From contig NZ_AUBW01000023.1 in NCBI RefSeq assembly GCF_000429445.1, forward strand, positions 1 through 64,000: a DNA stretch of 64,000 nt. Reading direction: 5' to 3'. Under the pieces are notes generated by a model. The model saw only the letters and a list, made by a program, of their open reading frames with translations. It was not told the DNA's origin and did not search any database. A program made the translations under genes and the position numbers. This document shows positions 1 to 8,479 of the stretch, in pieces. The first letter of the stretch is position 1, and every line of letters begins with the position of its first letter. This DNA comes from Algoriphagus terrigena DSM 22685. Its GTDB lineage: Bacteria > Bacteroidota > Bacteroidia > Cytophagales > Cyclobacteriaceae.

Positions 1-71
1 TGAGTGTCTCCTATGTTGAAAAACAAGGGTTTAGCTAAAATTTCACAATACTTTTCCGTCACTTTTCTCTT

Positions 72-325
72 AAGTGCCTTTCAGTTTCCGGAGAACACCT
101 GTCAAGGCCGGTGCGCAGCACCGTTTATTTAGCCTTTACAGGTGTTCGGTGGAAACTATCTTTGCACTTTTGGAGAAGTGATGGTCGTCAGTCACTTGTT
201 ATTTTTTCTTCTTCTTTAGCCTCTCTAAACAATCTCCTATCAGCAGTCGGACTGCAATCTGTTGTTCAATTTAAAGAGGAGGGGACGTAGTCTTCACTGA
301 ACGGTCGATTCCTATTGGATTGCCG
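72..325 (-). ncRNA. candidate IS110/IS1111 guide (bridge/seek) RNA region
   Basis: The stretch downstream of the transposase folds strongly. The main arm pairs 72-77 with 164-169, 84-89 with 151-156 and 94-102 with 138-146; the last two helices are separated by a symmetric 4/4 internal loop (90-93 and 147-150). A tip hairpin CGGTGC-GCA-GCACCG sits at 109-123. A second weaker arm spans about 220-279 with hairpin GCAGTC-G-GACTGC at 243-255, and a small stem lies at 302-325. Read on the transposase strand this gives a short 5' stem followed by two larger arms, as described for IS110-family guide RNAs. Strand and transcript ends are inferred, and no promoter was identified. Confidence 0.4.
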
Positions 326-378
326 CAGACACACATACCGTTTGCTCCCCTTCCTTGTTTTTAAGGCTTTTGAAGATC

Positions 379-1464
379 TTATTCGATTACTCCCAATTCA
401 TAAGGAGTTTGATTGATGAGTATATACCGGATTCTGTTCAATAGCTTTTTTGCGATTTTGATGATGGCTTTGTTTTTATTCATTCTTTTGGCCAGTTCAT
501 TAAAGCAAAGCGTTAAGGCTGGATCCTTCCTGACAGCAACCCAGGAGGCTTCTACCAGCATGATTTTGATGCTTTTTCTTCCTCTGTTACTCAGTTTTCC
601 GGTCACTGATTTTTCTCCGCTGCTATGCATAGTAGGTGCAATTCCCACATAATTGCACAGCTCTGGAAAACTTTTGAAGCGATGGATATCACCCAGCTGA
701 ACCAGTAAATTCATCGCAACCAGGGTGCTTATCCCTGGAGTAGATAGTAGCAGTTCGCAGTTTCTCTTGTATCGGTCTGTTTTGGAAAGAGCCTGTATCT
801 GCCGTGTGGCATCTAACAGCTGTTTTTTGAGAACCAGGCCTGTTTCCAGATAATTGTTGATCACCTGCTGAAGTTGGGCTGAGACTTGGGGTATGTCTCT
901 TAACCATTCCATATAAGGCTTAGACCAGGACCGATACTGTGATTTGCTGAAGCGTTCGGGAATCTCTATCCCATATTGTAACAACATGGAGCGAACCCGA
1001 ATCTTTTGTCTGGTCAGATCCTTAGATAGATTGAACCTCTGTCGAATTAAAGAGCGGTCGATTTCCAGCTCCTCATCCGGAATATGGATGGAAGATATCT
1101 CGTTGTTTCTAAGCATCCGAGCCAGTTTTCGACTATCGATGGAATCGGTTTTCTGAATCTTCTCTTTATGAGTGGTAGGAACATCAGCAGGATGGACAAC
1201 CTGACAGGCTATGCCAAGTGATTTGAGTTCTCTGCATGTACCGAATCCACTGAATCCAGCTTCATAAACAGCCCGAAAGTCTGCGCCAGGATAGTTCCTG
1301 AGGAGGAATTTTGCCAATGTATCAGGATTTGGATCTGTACTCATCGTCTTTAACTCATGATGATCACTGAAAATGGAAACTGCCCAGTTCTTCTTATGGA
1401 CATCAAGGCCGACGTAAAGGGTTTGGCCCGAAAACGAATTTGGGTTAACTTTAGTAGAAGGCAT
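379..1464 (-). CDS. IS110-family transposase (DEDD recombinase)
   Basis: Catalyses excision and insertion of its own element with a RuvC-like DEDD domain plus a C-terminal serine-containing domain. The N-terminal domain shows the acidic set D21 (in VGLDVHKK), E68 (in AVYEAG), D107 and D110 (in KTDSIDSRKLAR). The C-terminal Transposase_20 region is seen around LLLSTPGISTLVAMNLL and FPELCNYVGIAPTMHSSG, followed by the basic region KLSNRGRKSIKIMLVEASW that holds the conserved late serine. At 361 residues it is full length for the family and has no frameshift, so the element may be active. The ATG at 1464 is the only good start. The noncoding region after its stop is the candidate guide RNA. Confidence 0.93.
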   Translation of the reverse strand: MPSTKVNPNSFSGQTLYVGLDVHKKNWAVSIFSDHHELKTMSTDPNPDTLAKFLLRNYPGADFRAVYEAGFSGFGTCRELKSLGIACQVVHPADVPTTHKEKIQKTDSIDSRKLARMLRNNEISSIHIPDEELEIDRSLIRQRFNLSKDLTRQKIRVRSMLLQYGIEIPERFSKSQYRSWSKPYMEWLRDIPQVSAQLQQVINNYLETGLVLKKQLLDATRQIQALSKTDRYKRNCELLLSTPGISTLVAMNLLVQLGDIHRFKSFPELCNYVGIAPTMHSSGEKSVTGKLSNRGRKSIKIMLVEASWVAVRKDPALTLCFNELAKRMNKNKAIIKIAKKLLNRIRYILINQTPYELGVIE

Positions 1465-1703
1465 AAGCTAAGTAGTTATGATTGAATTGATTAGAGACCT
1501 TTTAATCTAACTATTCTAGCTTTGCCTTTCTAGTTTCAAACATAACAGCTTAACTCACGTTTTTCGCTTTCTAGTGGCAACTTTTTCGCTGATAGCTATT
1601 GATGCTCGACTTAGCATACCAATTTCCAACCCATTTCGCGGCAACTCCTCCTTTAATTCCAGTATTCAGAAGGAAATTGAATGTTTGTCAAAGGGGCTGG
1701 GGG

Positions 1704-1761
1704 AGGACCGAGCGTGAAGGATTAGCCCAGTGGGCTAATCTAGCGAGGGGCCAGTCTGCAG
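1704..1761. repeat. dispersed hairpin repeat, copy 1
   Basis: The frame AGGACCGAGCGT...AGCGAGGGGCCAG...CTGCAG surrounds a perfect hairpin GATTAGCCC-A-G-TGGGCTAATC. A second copy with the same frame but a different stem lies at 1810-1866. The preceding bases 1618-1703 (CTCCTCC...GGGGGAGG) look like part of the same composite noncoding repeat. Confidence 0.7.
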
Positions 1762-1809
1762 CGCAGGAGAAATCTTCATCATTTCGCGTCCGTTGTCCTG
1801 CTTCTCCAG

Positions 1810-1866
1810 AGGACCGAGCGTTAAGAAACAGTCCGGTGGACTGTTTTAGCGAGGGGCCAGGCTGCA
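1810..1866. repeat. dispersed hairpin repeat, copy 2
   Basis: Same outer frame as copy 1 (AGGACCGAGCGT and AGCGAGGGGCCAG) but the stem is AAACAGTCC-GG-TGGACTGTTT. The stem is fully exchanged while pairing is kept, which suggests selection for the hairpin rather than its sequence. The two copies lie about 105 bases apart. Confidence 0.7.
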
Positions 1867-2183
1867 GGGGAGTTTTGCAATAACCACCATCTCCGTACCT
1901 CGGCATTGACTTCCTGTTACCGCCGATACCCCTGCACCGAGGTCAATGGATTTTGATCTTTTTTTACAGTGGATTCCGCTAGCACGGTAGGTGAGCTCAG
2001 TTGATGAGCCTGTGTTCCAATTCCCGAACTTGGCCATCATGCTGGGCGGAACGTATGACAGCGGCGTTTGGCCTCTCTGATACAATGGAATCATTAGAAT
2101 AGACATTTACACGGCGATTGTTTGTACAGAACTTTGAATCTCAATCTTTCCCGATTCAAGTTTTAACCTTCAATCATTCGCTT
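1867..2183. other. intergenic, no supported gene
   Basis: No convincing coding sequence, RNA gene or promoter was recognised here. A short minus-strand open frame (1846-2106) overlaps hairpin repeat copy 2 and has no recognisable family features. The stretch could contain a decayed remnant but nothing supports a specific call. Confidence 0.4.
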
Positions 2184-3131
2184 ATGAAATCGATTAGAAA
2201 ATGTATACACGTCCTTATTCTTTTGGGATTGGTACTAACCCCCTTTATTACACAGTCTTCGTTTGCAGCTGAAAACAACTGGCCCCTTGGCGACACGACA
2301 GCCGTAAATTCCAAGACCAAGTATTTGAAGGCGGAAGGGCATATGATTGCCTACCGCTCTATCGGCAAGGGTACGCCTATCATTCTTTGCAACAGGTATC
2401 GCGGGAATTTGGATTCTTGGGATCCGGCGTTCTTGGATGCACTGGCGACCCGCTATCAGGTCATCATATTTGACTACAGCGGATTTGGATTGTCGACCGG
2501 TGTGGCACCCTCTGACATGGAGACTTTTGCAGGGGACGTTAAGAGTATAGCGACCGCACTTGGGTTTGAAAAGTTCGTGTTGGGCGGCTGGTCTTTTGGC
2601 GGCATGGTCGCTCAGGTCTTTATAGCCGAGAATCCGGAGCTGGTTTCACGTGGGATTCTGATCGGTACAGGCCCTCCAGGTCAGAACAATACGCCCATGG
2701 AGCCTGTGTTTTTTGAACGGTCGAGCATACTCCACAATTCCCTGGACGATGAGACGGTGCTATTCTTTGAGCCCGCTTGGGAGGCCAGCAGAGAGGCTGC
2801 CAAAAGAAGCCATGACCGGATTGCCAAGCGCACCCATGATCTGGACGTGCTGATTCCGGAGTCCCTCTGGGGAAACTATCACAAAGCTTACGGGGGATAT
2901 GTACAGGATGCAGACGGGATCAGAGAAAAGATCCTGACCTCCAAAGTGCCGATGTTGGTGGTCATGGGCGATCACGACATTAGTTTTCCCCTGCAAAACT
3001 GGTATGCGCTGGCCAGAAAACTTCAATCGGCCCAGCTGATCGTGCTGCCGATGGCCGGCCATGGCCCTCAACAGGAATTTCCGGAGCTGGTGGCGGACTA
3101 CATTGATAGCTTTCTGACCGATGTTCGATAG
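2184..3131 (+). CDS. exported alpha/beta hydrolase
   Basis: A 315-residue alpha/beta-hydrolase of unknown substrate. The ATG at 2184 gives a classical signal peptide (MKSIRKCIHVLILLGLVLTP, cleavage near AFA-like SFAA); a TTG start at 2118 in the same frame would bury it. The nucleophile elbow GGWSFGG places Ser137, with probable acid D263/D265 in MGDHDISFP and His293 in MAGHGPQ. The protein is a clear paralogue of the hydrolase at 16710-17621, sharing CNR(Y/F)RGNLD(S/T)WDPAFLDAL and GDHDISFP(L/V)QNWYALAR. It stands alone, convergent with the kinase at 3163. Substrate cannot be told from sequence. Confidence 0.85.
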   Translation: MKSIRKCIHVLILLGLVLTPFITQSSFAAENNWPLGDTTAVNSKTKYLKAEGHMIAYRSIGKGTPIILCNRYRGNLDSWDPAFLDALATRYQVIIFDYSGFGLSTGVAPSDMETFAGDVKSIATALGFEKFVLGGWSFGGMVAQVFIAENPELVSRGILIGTGPPGQNNTPMEPVFFERSSILHNSLDDETVLFFEPAWEASREAAKRSHDRIAKRTHDLDVLIPESLWGNYHKAYGGYVQDADGIREKILTSKVPMLVVMGDHDISFPLQNWYALARKLQSAQLIVLPMAGHGPQQEFPELVADYIDSFLTDVR

Positions 3132-3162
3132 TTCAGATGAAGGCAATGGGCATATCTTCTCC

Positions 3163-5379
3163 TTACGCAGACAGAGTGAGGTCCACGTAGTTTATTTTGT
3201 TCAGTGGTTCGGTCACGCTGAAGGCGACCGTGATCTTCAGCCCGCCGTCCGAGTGGATGGCCAGCGAGCCTTCCAAGTCCTCTGTCAGTCCCCGGATTAA
3301 CTTGAGTCCCAGGCCGTCCCGTTTGTCTTTGGCATCAAGCGGCATTCCACTTCCGTTGTCTTCAATCGTCAGCATCACCTCAGAGACCCCAACCTTGGTC
3401 AACTCCACATGGATCTCGTTTTGCAGACTGTTTTGATGAAAAGCATGTTTGAAAGAATTGGTCACCGCTTCGTTGATAATCAGGCCGAGAGGCACTGCCT
3501 GGGACAGGTCTACGGTGATCGGGACGGCAGTACAGGTGAGCCGCGCTGCCCTGTTTCCATAGGAATCGCTGAGATGTTGGATCAGTTCAGTCAGGTAGTC
3601 CTTGATGTTGATGGCGGCGACATCTTCGGACTGGTAGAGTTTTTTATGAATCAGGGACATGGTATAGACCCTGCTCTGCGTCTCCGAAATGGCCATCAGG
3701 GCATCGTCTGTCAACTTTCTTGACTGGGACTCGAGTAGGCTCAACACGGTCTGCAGGTTGTTCTTGACGCGATGATGTACTTCTTTGAGAAGTAGCTCTT
3801 TCTCTGTGAGAAGGCGTTCCAAGTATCTGTTGTTCTTCTGCTTGCTGCGATATTGCCGGTAGACCATCCCAAGGATGATGATTAAGAGTAGCGCTCCCGC
3901 AAACGTGCCATTCCGCACCGACTGCGCGTTCTGCATCTCATTTTTGTTTGCTAATGATTCCTGTTGAAGCAGTAAGATATCTTTCTCTTTTTGTTTGGTA
4001 TCATATTGTATCTGCAATGCTGCGATCTCTTTGGTCTTACTTTCCGCGAAAAGCTCGTTGTTCACCGCTGTGTACATCAAGTGATGCTTAAGCGCTCCCG
4101 GGTAATTGTGGTTCACAGAATCGATCTGGTACCGGAAGTGGTAGGCTTCTGCCATGGTTTTTTTTAGCCCCCTGCTTTCTCCCATTTGTTGAAAGGCGGG
4201 CAGGTACTGTTCAGCTCTTTGATACTGCCTGGTGTCAACCAGGAAGCGCAAAGCCGCTGAAAGGGTAGATGGACTTGGTCTTTTTTCATTCAAGAGCAGA
4301 AGCTCATCGCAATATTTTTGTGCTTTGGTTACATCATTAAGTTTCATATAAGCCTGCATTAAACGCATCGGGAAACTGGAGTATGCGGAGCTTGAGGTGA
4401 CGTACGGATACCGCTCAAGTGTTTCTTCCAGCAAGGTGATCGCCCCCTGAGGATCACCCGTTGCTATCATCATCTTCGCTGTATTCCCTGCAGCATGTGT
4501 CAAATCGCTGGGATGATCCTCCGCATTCTTTTTGAATTCATTGAAGGCAATCTGGTAATGCTTGAGGGCGGAAGCCCGTTCTTTTAGGGGTTCATAGATC
4601 AAGCCCAGGTAGAGATGGATACTTCCCAGTTCGAGCGTGTCGTCGTTTTCTTCCGATATTCTCAGAGCATCCAGTTCATATTTAAGCGCCAGATTGAAAT
4701 CGCCTGTGAAGGCATACACATTTCCCAGGAGCGCATAGATATGTTGTGTGTCTTTCACCCCTCCCGCGTCGGCAACGGAGATCGCTTTGAGGTAGGCTTC
4801 TTCCGCTCGGTCGAGATTCCCATTTGCATGGTGAGTATAGCCCATTCGATACCAGACATTGGACTCCTGCTCCAAGTCGCCGGCCTTCTGAAAGTAACTG
4901 ATCGACTGCTCGTAAAGGGTCAGTTTGTACTCATAGGTCTGCGTTGTATAGTCGTTGTGGGCCTTGGCCAACAGTAAAAAAGTCTCTCCCAGCCAGGCAG
5001 CATGCTTTTCCGCTCCGAGCAGTGCCGCTGTTTTTTCCTCGATCACCTTCAGCTTGTTCAATTCCGCATTGAAACCTAGGCTGTCTTCGATCTTTCGCTC
5101 AATTGCCTTTATCCAGACCTGGTATTCTGTGAGATAGCTCCGTACCAAGCCACTGTCGTACGCGTGCTTCTTGCTCAGGCTGATTGCTTCGGAAGTGATG
5201 GCCAAAGCTGAGCCAAGCGCGGTGGAGTCTTCCTGGATTTCCTTGGCTTGATCCGTTGCCAGGAGCAGGAGACGCGTGACTTCCGCGGTGTCCTTTTTTG
5301 CCGGACTCTGGCCATAGGAGGCCGGAAGTGCGCCAAAAGAAGCCAGCGCAAGTAAAAAAACAAGGAAGATCTTGTTCAT
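3163..5379 (-). CDS. TPR-containing sensor histidine kinase (HisKA_2 type)
   Basis: Inner-membrane signalling kinase of the HisKA_2 class typical of Bacteroidota. The ATG at 5379 gives a signal peptide (MNKIFLVFLLALASFGALPA); an in-frame upstream ATG at 5409 adds ten residues. After the signal come several TPR-like helical pairs (about 150-460, periplasmic by prediction), one membrane segment (GALLLIIILGMVY, about 490-505), a short coiled coil, and the kinase core. The phosphoacceptor is in EVHHRVKNNLQ (near residue 535), the N box is NEAVTNSFKHAF, and G boxes are DNGSGMP and GLGLKLI. Two further paralogues are at 8985 and 24107. It is transcribed divergently from the sigma-54 activator at 5793; no receiver gene is directly coupled. 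Confidence 0.9.
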   Translation of the reverse strand: MNKIFLVFLLALASFGALPASYGQSPAKKDTAEVTRLLLLATDQAKEIQEDSTALGSALAITSEAISLSKKHAYDSGLVRSYLTEYQVWIKAIERKIEDSLGFNAELNKLKVIEEKTAALLGAEKHAAWLGETFLLLAKAHNDYTTQTYEYKLTLYEQSISYFQKAGDLEQESNVWYRMGYTHHANGNLDRAEEAYLKAISVADAGGVKDTQHIYALLGNVYAFTGDFNLALKYELDALRISEENDDTLELGSIHLYLGLIYEPLKERASALKHYQIAFNEFKKNAEDHPSDLTHAAGNTAKMMIATGDPQGAITLLEETLERYPYVTSSSAYSSFPMRLMQAYMKLNDVTKAQKYCDELLLLNEKRPSPSTLSAALRFLVDTRQYQRAEQYLPAFQQMGESRGLKKTMAEAYHFRYQIDSVNHNYPGALKHHLMYTAVNNELFAESKTKEIAALQIQYDTKQKEKDILLLQQESLANKNEMQNAQSVRNGTFAGALLLIIILGMVYRQYRSKQKNNRYLERLLTEKELLLKEVHHRVKNNLQTVLSLLESQSRKLTDDALMAISETQSRVYTMSLIHKKLYQSEDVAAINIKDYLTELIQHLSDSYGNRAARLTCTAVPITVDLSQAVPLGLIINEAVTNSFKHAFHQNSLQNEIHVELTKVGVSEVMLTIEDNGSGMPLDAKDKRDGLGLKLIRGLTEDLEGSLAIHSDGGLKITVAFSVTEPLNKINYVDLTLSA

Positions 5380-5582
5380 AGTTTTTTGAAAAGTCGGTTT
5401 GTAATTCAAAAGCTAGTATGCCCGGTCTGAGGGCTTGTGTGGACGAAATCTAGTAAGCACCGAAACAGATCGAAAAGATAAACCACGGTTCGCGCAACAT
5501 TGAGTTCATCCATCACACGCTGTTCAGGGCATGTCAATATTATTCTGGTCTTTTGGGATGATTTGCAAGGGTGCATAAAAAT

Positions 5583-5605
5583 AAGCCCGATATGGCCGGG
5601 CTTTT
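5583..5605. terminator. hairpin with flanking A/T tracts in a divergent gap
   Basis: AAGCCCG-atatggc-CGGGCTT (5583-5603) flanked by an A-rich left side (ATAAAAATAA) and TTTT on the right. It reads best as a terminator of a minus-strand transcript. It lies between two divergently transcribed genes, so neither neighbour needs it; this hints at a small transcript starting around 5600-5790. Confidence 0.55.
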
Positions 5606-5792
5606 CATGTAGATATCAGCGGGTCCCTTGTACAGATTATCTATTTTGAGGGAGTGAAGCGGATGCCGGTTCAAACTCCCGGCTGTCGATTTTAATTGAG
5701 CTATTAATTGTTGATATTTCACTAATTGTTATTGAAAAAAACCTGTTTACAGCACATTTGATTTTTATCCTGCCCCGGAAAGGGACACTACC

Positions 5793-8477
5793 ATGGAGAA
5801 GAGTAAATCCAAAAAAACGGTTGGTCTGGCGGATTTCCATTCCCTCAAATCCGACGGCGACAACGGCGTTCTTTTAGAGCTGTACCGAAGTATCTGCCGG
5901 GTACGCTCAAAGGAGGACTTGCTGGAAAGCGTCTTTCCAAGAATGAAAAAACTGTTTGACACGCAGTCCATTTTTTTGTGCCTGATCAATCAGGAAAGTA
6001 AAACGCTCGAGCCGATACAGCGGGTGGGGGACGACCATGTTCTCTGTCAGTCCTTTGAAGAATTGCTTGACCAGAAAATCGTGGCGGCCCGCGGGTTTAT
6101 TGAATGTATGCTGGAGTCCAAATCGGCGTTGATCTTCGATCTGAAAACGATCTATGAACAGGACAATGAGTCACGTCCTGTTGAGATCTTGCTGGAAAAC
6201 GGATTTGTGTCGAGCATCTCCAAATCGCTCCGGTTTGACGATGATAAGTTTGGTGTGATCAGCCTGTGGTCGAGAAAGTATTCCTTTCACGCCGCCCACA
6301 TCGATCTGCTCGACCAGATCGGGGATTTGCTTTCAGTCACGGTGGGCACGCTGATCGCGCAGGAAGAGTCCAAAAGAAACAAAAACGAAAACGACGTCTT
6401 ACTCGAAATCAGCAACCAGATCGCGTCGATTCGGAGCAAAGCAGATATCTCCGGGATCTTGTCCCAAAGCCTGAAGGCCCAGATCGGCTACGACGACGCG
6501 GCAATTACCGTCCTGAATTCGGCCAAATCAGTCTATGAAGTCTATTGCTTTCAGGTTTCCGAAAGGCGGCTTTCCCATCCCGAATTCCAAGAGGCCATCT
6601 GCAGGGCCTATCCGGTAAATGACGCCGACAGCTCCTTTGCCCATGTCCCCAAAGTATTGGATGTAGCCCAGATGGTTGAGGCAGGCTATGAGGTCATGGA
6701 CTTCGTCTTCAAAGCCGGCATCCGGGAGATCGCTGTGGTCAAGCTGATCGACGGAGAAAGCCTGCGCGGACTGCTGGTGCTGATGTCAGAGCAGAAGGAC
6801 ACATTCACAGCGTCCAGCCTCCGGCTGATGCAGCGGATCTCGTTCCAGCTTTCGATCGCGGTATCCAAGCAATGCGTGTTGGAGGAGTTGCTTTGGAAGG
6901 AAAAGGAAAATGGAATCCTGCTGACGATCGGAAAGGAGCTTGCTGCAATCCGGAGAAAGCAGGATCTTGGGCCGCTTTTGATCCAGCAGCTTAAAAAACT
7001 CGGCTTTTACTCGGATATCAGCATTGCCAAGATCGACCGGGAAAATCCGATAACCTTCAGTTCTTTTTTGGTCAACGAGGAATCACCCAGGGCAGCCAAT
7101 CCCGACTACCCCAAGATGAAAAATAGGCACCATACCTTTCCGGATGGGGTCTTTGAAAAAGCGCTCTATTCCCCAGTACCCATTCGGTTTGACCTCGAGG
7201 AACTGGAGAAAAAGGGGACTATCCCTGCCTATGTTCGGTTTTTGCTGGACAACGGTACCGTGGAGATGGTCGGAGCGCCGCTACGGCATCGAAATGTCGC
7301 GATAGGCGTGCTGTTCTGTTTTTCCAGCCAGCGAAAAGCCATCACAGATTTTCAGATGGGTGTGTTTCAGGGAATCGGCAACTTGCTCGGTACCGCTGTG
7401 GCCAATATTATGGCAAACACGCAGATCGAACAGCAACTCGTCGAGATCAATAAGTACAAGGAGCAGCTCGAAGAGGAGAAGATCTACCTGCAGCAAGAGA
7501 TCAGCAACAATTATGCTTTTGGGGAAATCATTGGCTCCAGCGCGGCAATGCAGGAAGTCTATGGGAGCTTGGAAGCTGTGTCCGCTACCGACACCTCTGT
7601 GCTCCTCCTGGGTGAAACAGGCACGGGCAAAGAGCTGCTGGCGAGAGCGATTCACAACTGCTCTGACCGGAAGAAAAGACTCATGGTCAAGGTGAACTGT
7701 GCCTCCATTCCCGAAAACCTCATCGAAAGCGAACTCTTCGGTCACGAAAAGGGTGCCTTCACAGGAGCACAGGAGCGCCGGATCGGTAAGTTTGAGCTGG
7801 CAAACCATGGGACGCTTTTTCTGGATGAGATCGGCGAACTGCCCCTGCACCTTCAGCCCAAGCTGCTCCGGGCACTGCAGGAGCGGGAGATCGAACGGGT
7901 AGGGGGCAGCGGTACCATTCAGGTAAACGTCAGGATCATCGCTGCCACCAACAGGCACCTTGAAAAGGCGGTGCAGGAAGGGAGCTTTAGGAGCGACCTC
8001 TTTTATCGGCTGAATGTCTTCCCGGTGCTCGTCCCGCCGCTCAGGGACCGAAAGGAAGACATCTCTACGCTTGCAGCGCATTTTCTCCACAAGTACGCGC
8101 AGCAAACCGGGCGAAATGTGACTTCAATATCCAGCAGCGCGATGAAATCGCTGATGGCATATTCCTGGCCGGGCAACGTCCGCGAGCTGGAGCATCTCCT
8201 GGAGCGAAGTGTCCTGCTATGCAAAGGCAATGTGCTGAAAGACATCATTCTGCCCAGTGAACGTAACCTCGGCGCTGATTCTCCCACGGGCTTTGCGATT
8301 CTAAAGACCCACGAGGAAAATGAGCGGGATTACATCCTTCATGTCTTGGAGACTTGTGGGGGTAAGATCTTTGGGAAAGGGGGCGCTGCCGAGACGCTCG
8401 GCCTCAATGTCTCCACGCTGAATTCAAAGATCAAAAAACTCGGAATTAAGAAAGTGAATCCGTTTGACCAAGGCTGA
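5793..8477 (+). CDS. GAF-domain sigma-54-dependent transcriptional activator
   Basis: An 894-residue enhancer-binding protein that activates RNA polymerase carrying sigma-54. Instead of a receiver domain it carries about three GAF-like sensory modules (roughly 30-190, 200-360 and 375-545), each opening with a similar helix such as EISNQIASIRSKADI and TIGKELAAIRRKQDL. A coiled coil (about 545-580) leads to the AAA+ domain: Walker A GETGTGKE at 607-614, the sigma-54 contact loop GAFTGA at 654-659, Walker B LFLDEIGEL. The C-terminus holds a Fis-type helix-turn-helix (AAETLGLNVSTLNSKIKKLGI). The ATG at 5793 is used. The lipoprotein gene starts two bases after its stop. The ligand is unknown. Confidence 0.92.
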   Translation: MEKSKSKKTVGLADFHSLKSDGDNGVLLELYRSICRVRSKEDLLESVFPRMKKLFDTQSIFLCLINQESKTLEPIQRVGDDHVLCQSFEELLDQKIVAARGFIECMLESKSALIFDLKTIYEQDNESRPVEILLENGFVSSISKSLRFDDDKFGVISLWSRKYSFHAAHIDLLDQIGDLLSVTVGTLIAQEESKRNKNENDVLLEISNQIASIRSKADISGILSQSLKAQIGYDDAAITVLNSAKSVYEVYCFQVSERRLSHPEFQEAICRAYPVNDADSSFAHVPKVLDVAQMVEAGYEVMDFVFKAGIREIAVVKLIDGESLRGLLVLMSEQKDTFTASSLRLMQRISFQLSIAVSKQCVLEELLWKEKENGILLTIGKELAAIRRKQDLGPLLIQQLKKLGFYSDISIAKIDRENPITFSSFLVNEESPRAANPDYPKMKNRHHTFPDGVFEKALYSPVPIRFDLEELEKKGTIPAYVRFLLDNGTVEMVGAPLRHRNVAIGVLFCFSSQRKAITDFQMGVFQGIGNLLGTAVANIMANTQIEQQLVEINKYKEQLEEEKIYLQQEISNNYAFGEIIGSSAAMQEVYGSLEAVSATDTSVLLLGETGTGKELLARAIHNCSDRKKRLMVKVNCASIPENLIESELFGHEKGAFTGAQERRIGKFELANHGTLFLDEIGELPLHLQPKLLRALQEREIERVGGSGTIQVNVRIIAATNRHLEKAVQEGSFRSDLFYRLNVFPVLVPPLRDRKEDISTLAAHFLHKYAQQTGRNVTSISSSAMKSLMAYSWPGNVRELEHLLERSVLLCKGNVLKDIILPSERNLGADSPTGFAILKTHEENERDYILHVLETCGGKIFGKGGAAETLGLNVSTLNSKIKKLGIKKVNPFDQG

Positions 8478-8479
8478 TT

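Larger units (their letters stand above)
1..1560 (-). mobile_element. IS110-family insertion sequence, ends not resolved
   Basis: A single intact DEDD transposase gene (379-1464, minus) is flanked by about 380 bases of folded noncoding DNA on its downstream side and a short AT-rich upstream side. IS110-family elements generally lack classical terminal inverted repeats and make little or no target duplication, so I cannot place the ends from one copy; the left end may lie outside the window. The long noncoding part being downstream of the gene is more like the IS1111 subgroup than IS110 proper. The extent given is approximate. Confidence 0.55.

Noticed and set aside
1599..1883. 94-residue plus-strand open frame
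   Set aside because: Overlaps both hairpin repeats and has no family motifs; composition follows the repeat DNA.
1846..2106. 86-residue minus-strand open frame
   Set aside because: Starts in a repeat, no RBS or promoter, no recognisable domain.
5637..5700. tRNA T-arm-like GGTTCAAACTCC
   Set aside because: No matching acceptor, D or anticodon stems around it, so not a tRNA.
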